Positions 8,393-8,582 of a stretch of DNA of 8,582 bases are shown in pieces. Position numbers and translations under genes: made by a program. The DNA comes from an uncultured Prosthecobacter sp. (lineage in GTDB: Bacteria > Verrucomicrobiota > Verrucomicrobiia > Verrucomicrobiales > Verrucomicrobiaceae). The stretch covers positions 1 to 8,582 of the forward strand of contig CALDGV010000346.1 in NCBI GenBank assembly GCA_937941745.1, read 5' to 3'. Numbering within the stretch: position 1 is the first letter of the stretch; every line of letters starts with the position of its first letter. Under the pieces are notes generated by a model. The model did no database searches and was not told where the DNA came from. It worked only from the letters and a program-made list of their open reading frames with translations.

Positions 8393-8415
8393 ATGAGGAG
8401 CATCTTGCACCTCAT
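8393..8415. promoter_or_regulatory. 23-bp imperfect palindrome just upstream of the lactate permease gene, candidate operator or leader hairpin
   Basis: The arms ATGAGG (8393-8398) and CCTCAT (8410-8415) pair perfectly; after one A/A mismatch the inner arms GCA (8400-8402) and TGC (8406-8408) pair around the 3-base centre TCT. The palindrome begins 17 bp before the permease start codon. It could be a repressor site overlapping the transcript start, or a stem-loop in the leader RNA. It does not match any operator I can name. Confidence 0.45.
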
Positions 8416-8470
8416 TGTCACGCCTCCATTCATGAGACAGATGCAGATGACGATGAAGGTCTGCCTTCGG

Positions 8471-8486
8471 TGACAAGGCCCTGTCA
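8471..8486. promoter_or_regulatory. 16-bp near-palindrome TGACA-N6-TGTCA, candidate operator
   Basis: TGACA (8471-8475) and TGTCA (8482-8486) are exact inverted copies separated by AGGCCC, whose inner GGCC is itself self-complementary, so seven of eight base-pair positions match. The site lies 96 bp upstream of the permease start and 46 bp upstream of the divergent ORF, a plausible place for a transcription factor. Two further TGTCA copies occur at 8416-8420 and 8504-8508. Confidence 0.45.
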
Positions 8487-8508
8487 GGATGCTTGAAATC
8501 CGGTGTCA

Positions 8509-8524
8509 TCCACCACGTTGTGGA
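8509..8524. promoter_or_regulatory. 16-bp near-palindrome overlapping the ribosome site of the divergent ORF
   Basis: TCCAC (8509-8513) pairs with GTGGA (8520-8524), and ACGT in the centre is self-complementary, leaving one C/T mismatch in eight positions. The right arm shares GGA with the GGAAGG ribosome site at 8522-8527. As DNA it could be an operator; as RNA a five-pair stem with a six-base loop could partly mask the ribosome site. Confidence 0.35.
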
Positions 8525-8527
8525 AGG
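8522..8527 (+). promoter_or_regulatory. Ribosome binding site for the truncated ORF at 8533
   Basis: GGAAGG lies five bases upstream of ATG 8533. It is the best-placed Shine-Dalgarno-like site in this window, and it decides the start of the ORF that follows. Confidence 0.55.
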
Positions 8528-8532
8528 TGACC

Positions 8533-8582
8533 ATGTTCCTTCGGATCCTTTTTGCTTGCTGCCTGGCAGCCTCACCCGCCTG
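8533..8582 (+). CDS. Start of a probable secreted protein, truncated at the window edge
   Basis: Sixteen codons and two further bases are visible: MFLRILFACCLAASPA. A single Arg is followed by a hydrophobic core and then small residues with an Ala-x-x-Ala type ending, as expected for a Sec signal peptide. A ribosome site, GGAAGG, sits five bases upstream. The gene is divergent from the lactate permease, 157 bp apart. The function cannot be told from this fragment. A lipoprotein is less likely because only seven or eight residues precede the first Cys. It could also be a chance ORF, but the ribosome site plus leader-like composition argue for a real gene. Confidence 0.6.
   Translation, partial: MFLRILFACCLAASPA

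Noticed and set aside
8267..8575. 102-codon minus-strand ORF overlapping the lactate permease start and intergenic region
   Set aside because: It reads out of frame into the permease gene and has no family features. Its upstream part crosses the dyads and the ribosome site of the plus-strand ORF.
1..8582. CRISPR array, tRNA, rRNA, transposase or integrase genes
   Set aside because: I saw no regularly spaced repeats, no tRNA-like fold with a conserved T-loop, no rRNA sequence and no mobile-element protein motif in any frame.

Overview
The window looks like chromosomal DNA from a moderately to highly GC-rich bacterium, probably of the Planctomycetes-Verrucomicrobia-Chlamydiae group and most likely a verrucomicrobium related to Prosthecobacter or Verrucomicrobium. 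That placement is an inference from the exported formylglycine-type sulfatase, the style of the YchF and alanine racemase proteins, and the frequent lack of clear Shine-Dalgarno sites. No rRNA or other phylogenetic marker was available to test it.

Layout: (1) 1-2751, plus strand: the C-terminal 916 codons of a large single-chain restriction-modification protein of the Type ISP kind, holding the N6-adenine methyltransferase and target-recognition parts. Its nuclease and helicase parts lie upstream of the window. (2) 2914-4302, plus: a secreted sulfatase with signal peptide and lysine-rich tail. (3) 4366-5505, plus: alanine racemase (alr). (4) 5587-6702, plus: the universal ribosome-associated ATPase YchF. 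(5) 6759-8375, minus: an L-lactate permease (LctP/LldP family), convergent with ychF. (6) 8533-8582, plus: the first codons of a probable secreted protein that runs out of the window. It is divergent from the permease across a 157-bp intergenic region.

The genes do not form one pathway. A defence gene sits beside ordinary metabolic and housekeeping genes. Sulfatase, alr and ychF run in the same direction with gaps of 63 and 81 bp and may be partly co-transcribed, but nothing links their functions closely. The permease is a separate unit that imports lactate or glycolate; no lactate-oxidising genes are visible here.

The least ordinary part is the divergent region 8376-8532. It holds three near-palindromes and four copies of TGTCA/TGACA whose start positions differ by multiples of 11 bp, which looks like an operator array for the permease and/or the secreted-protein gene. 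A second point of interest is a local drop in GC inside the restriction-modification gene, roughly over its recognition part. I found no CRISPR array, tRNA, rRNA, insertion sequence or strong intrinsic terminator, and I do not see convincing evidence of a wholly new biological system.
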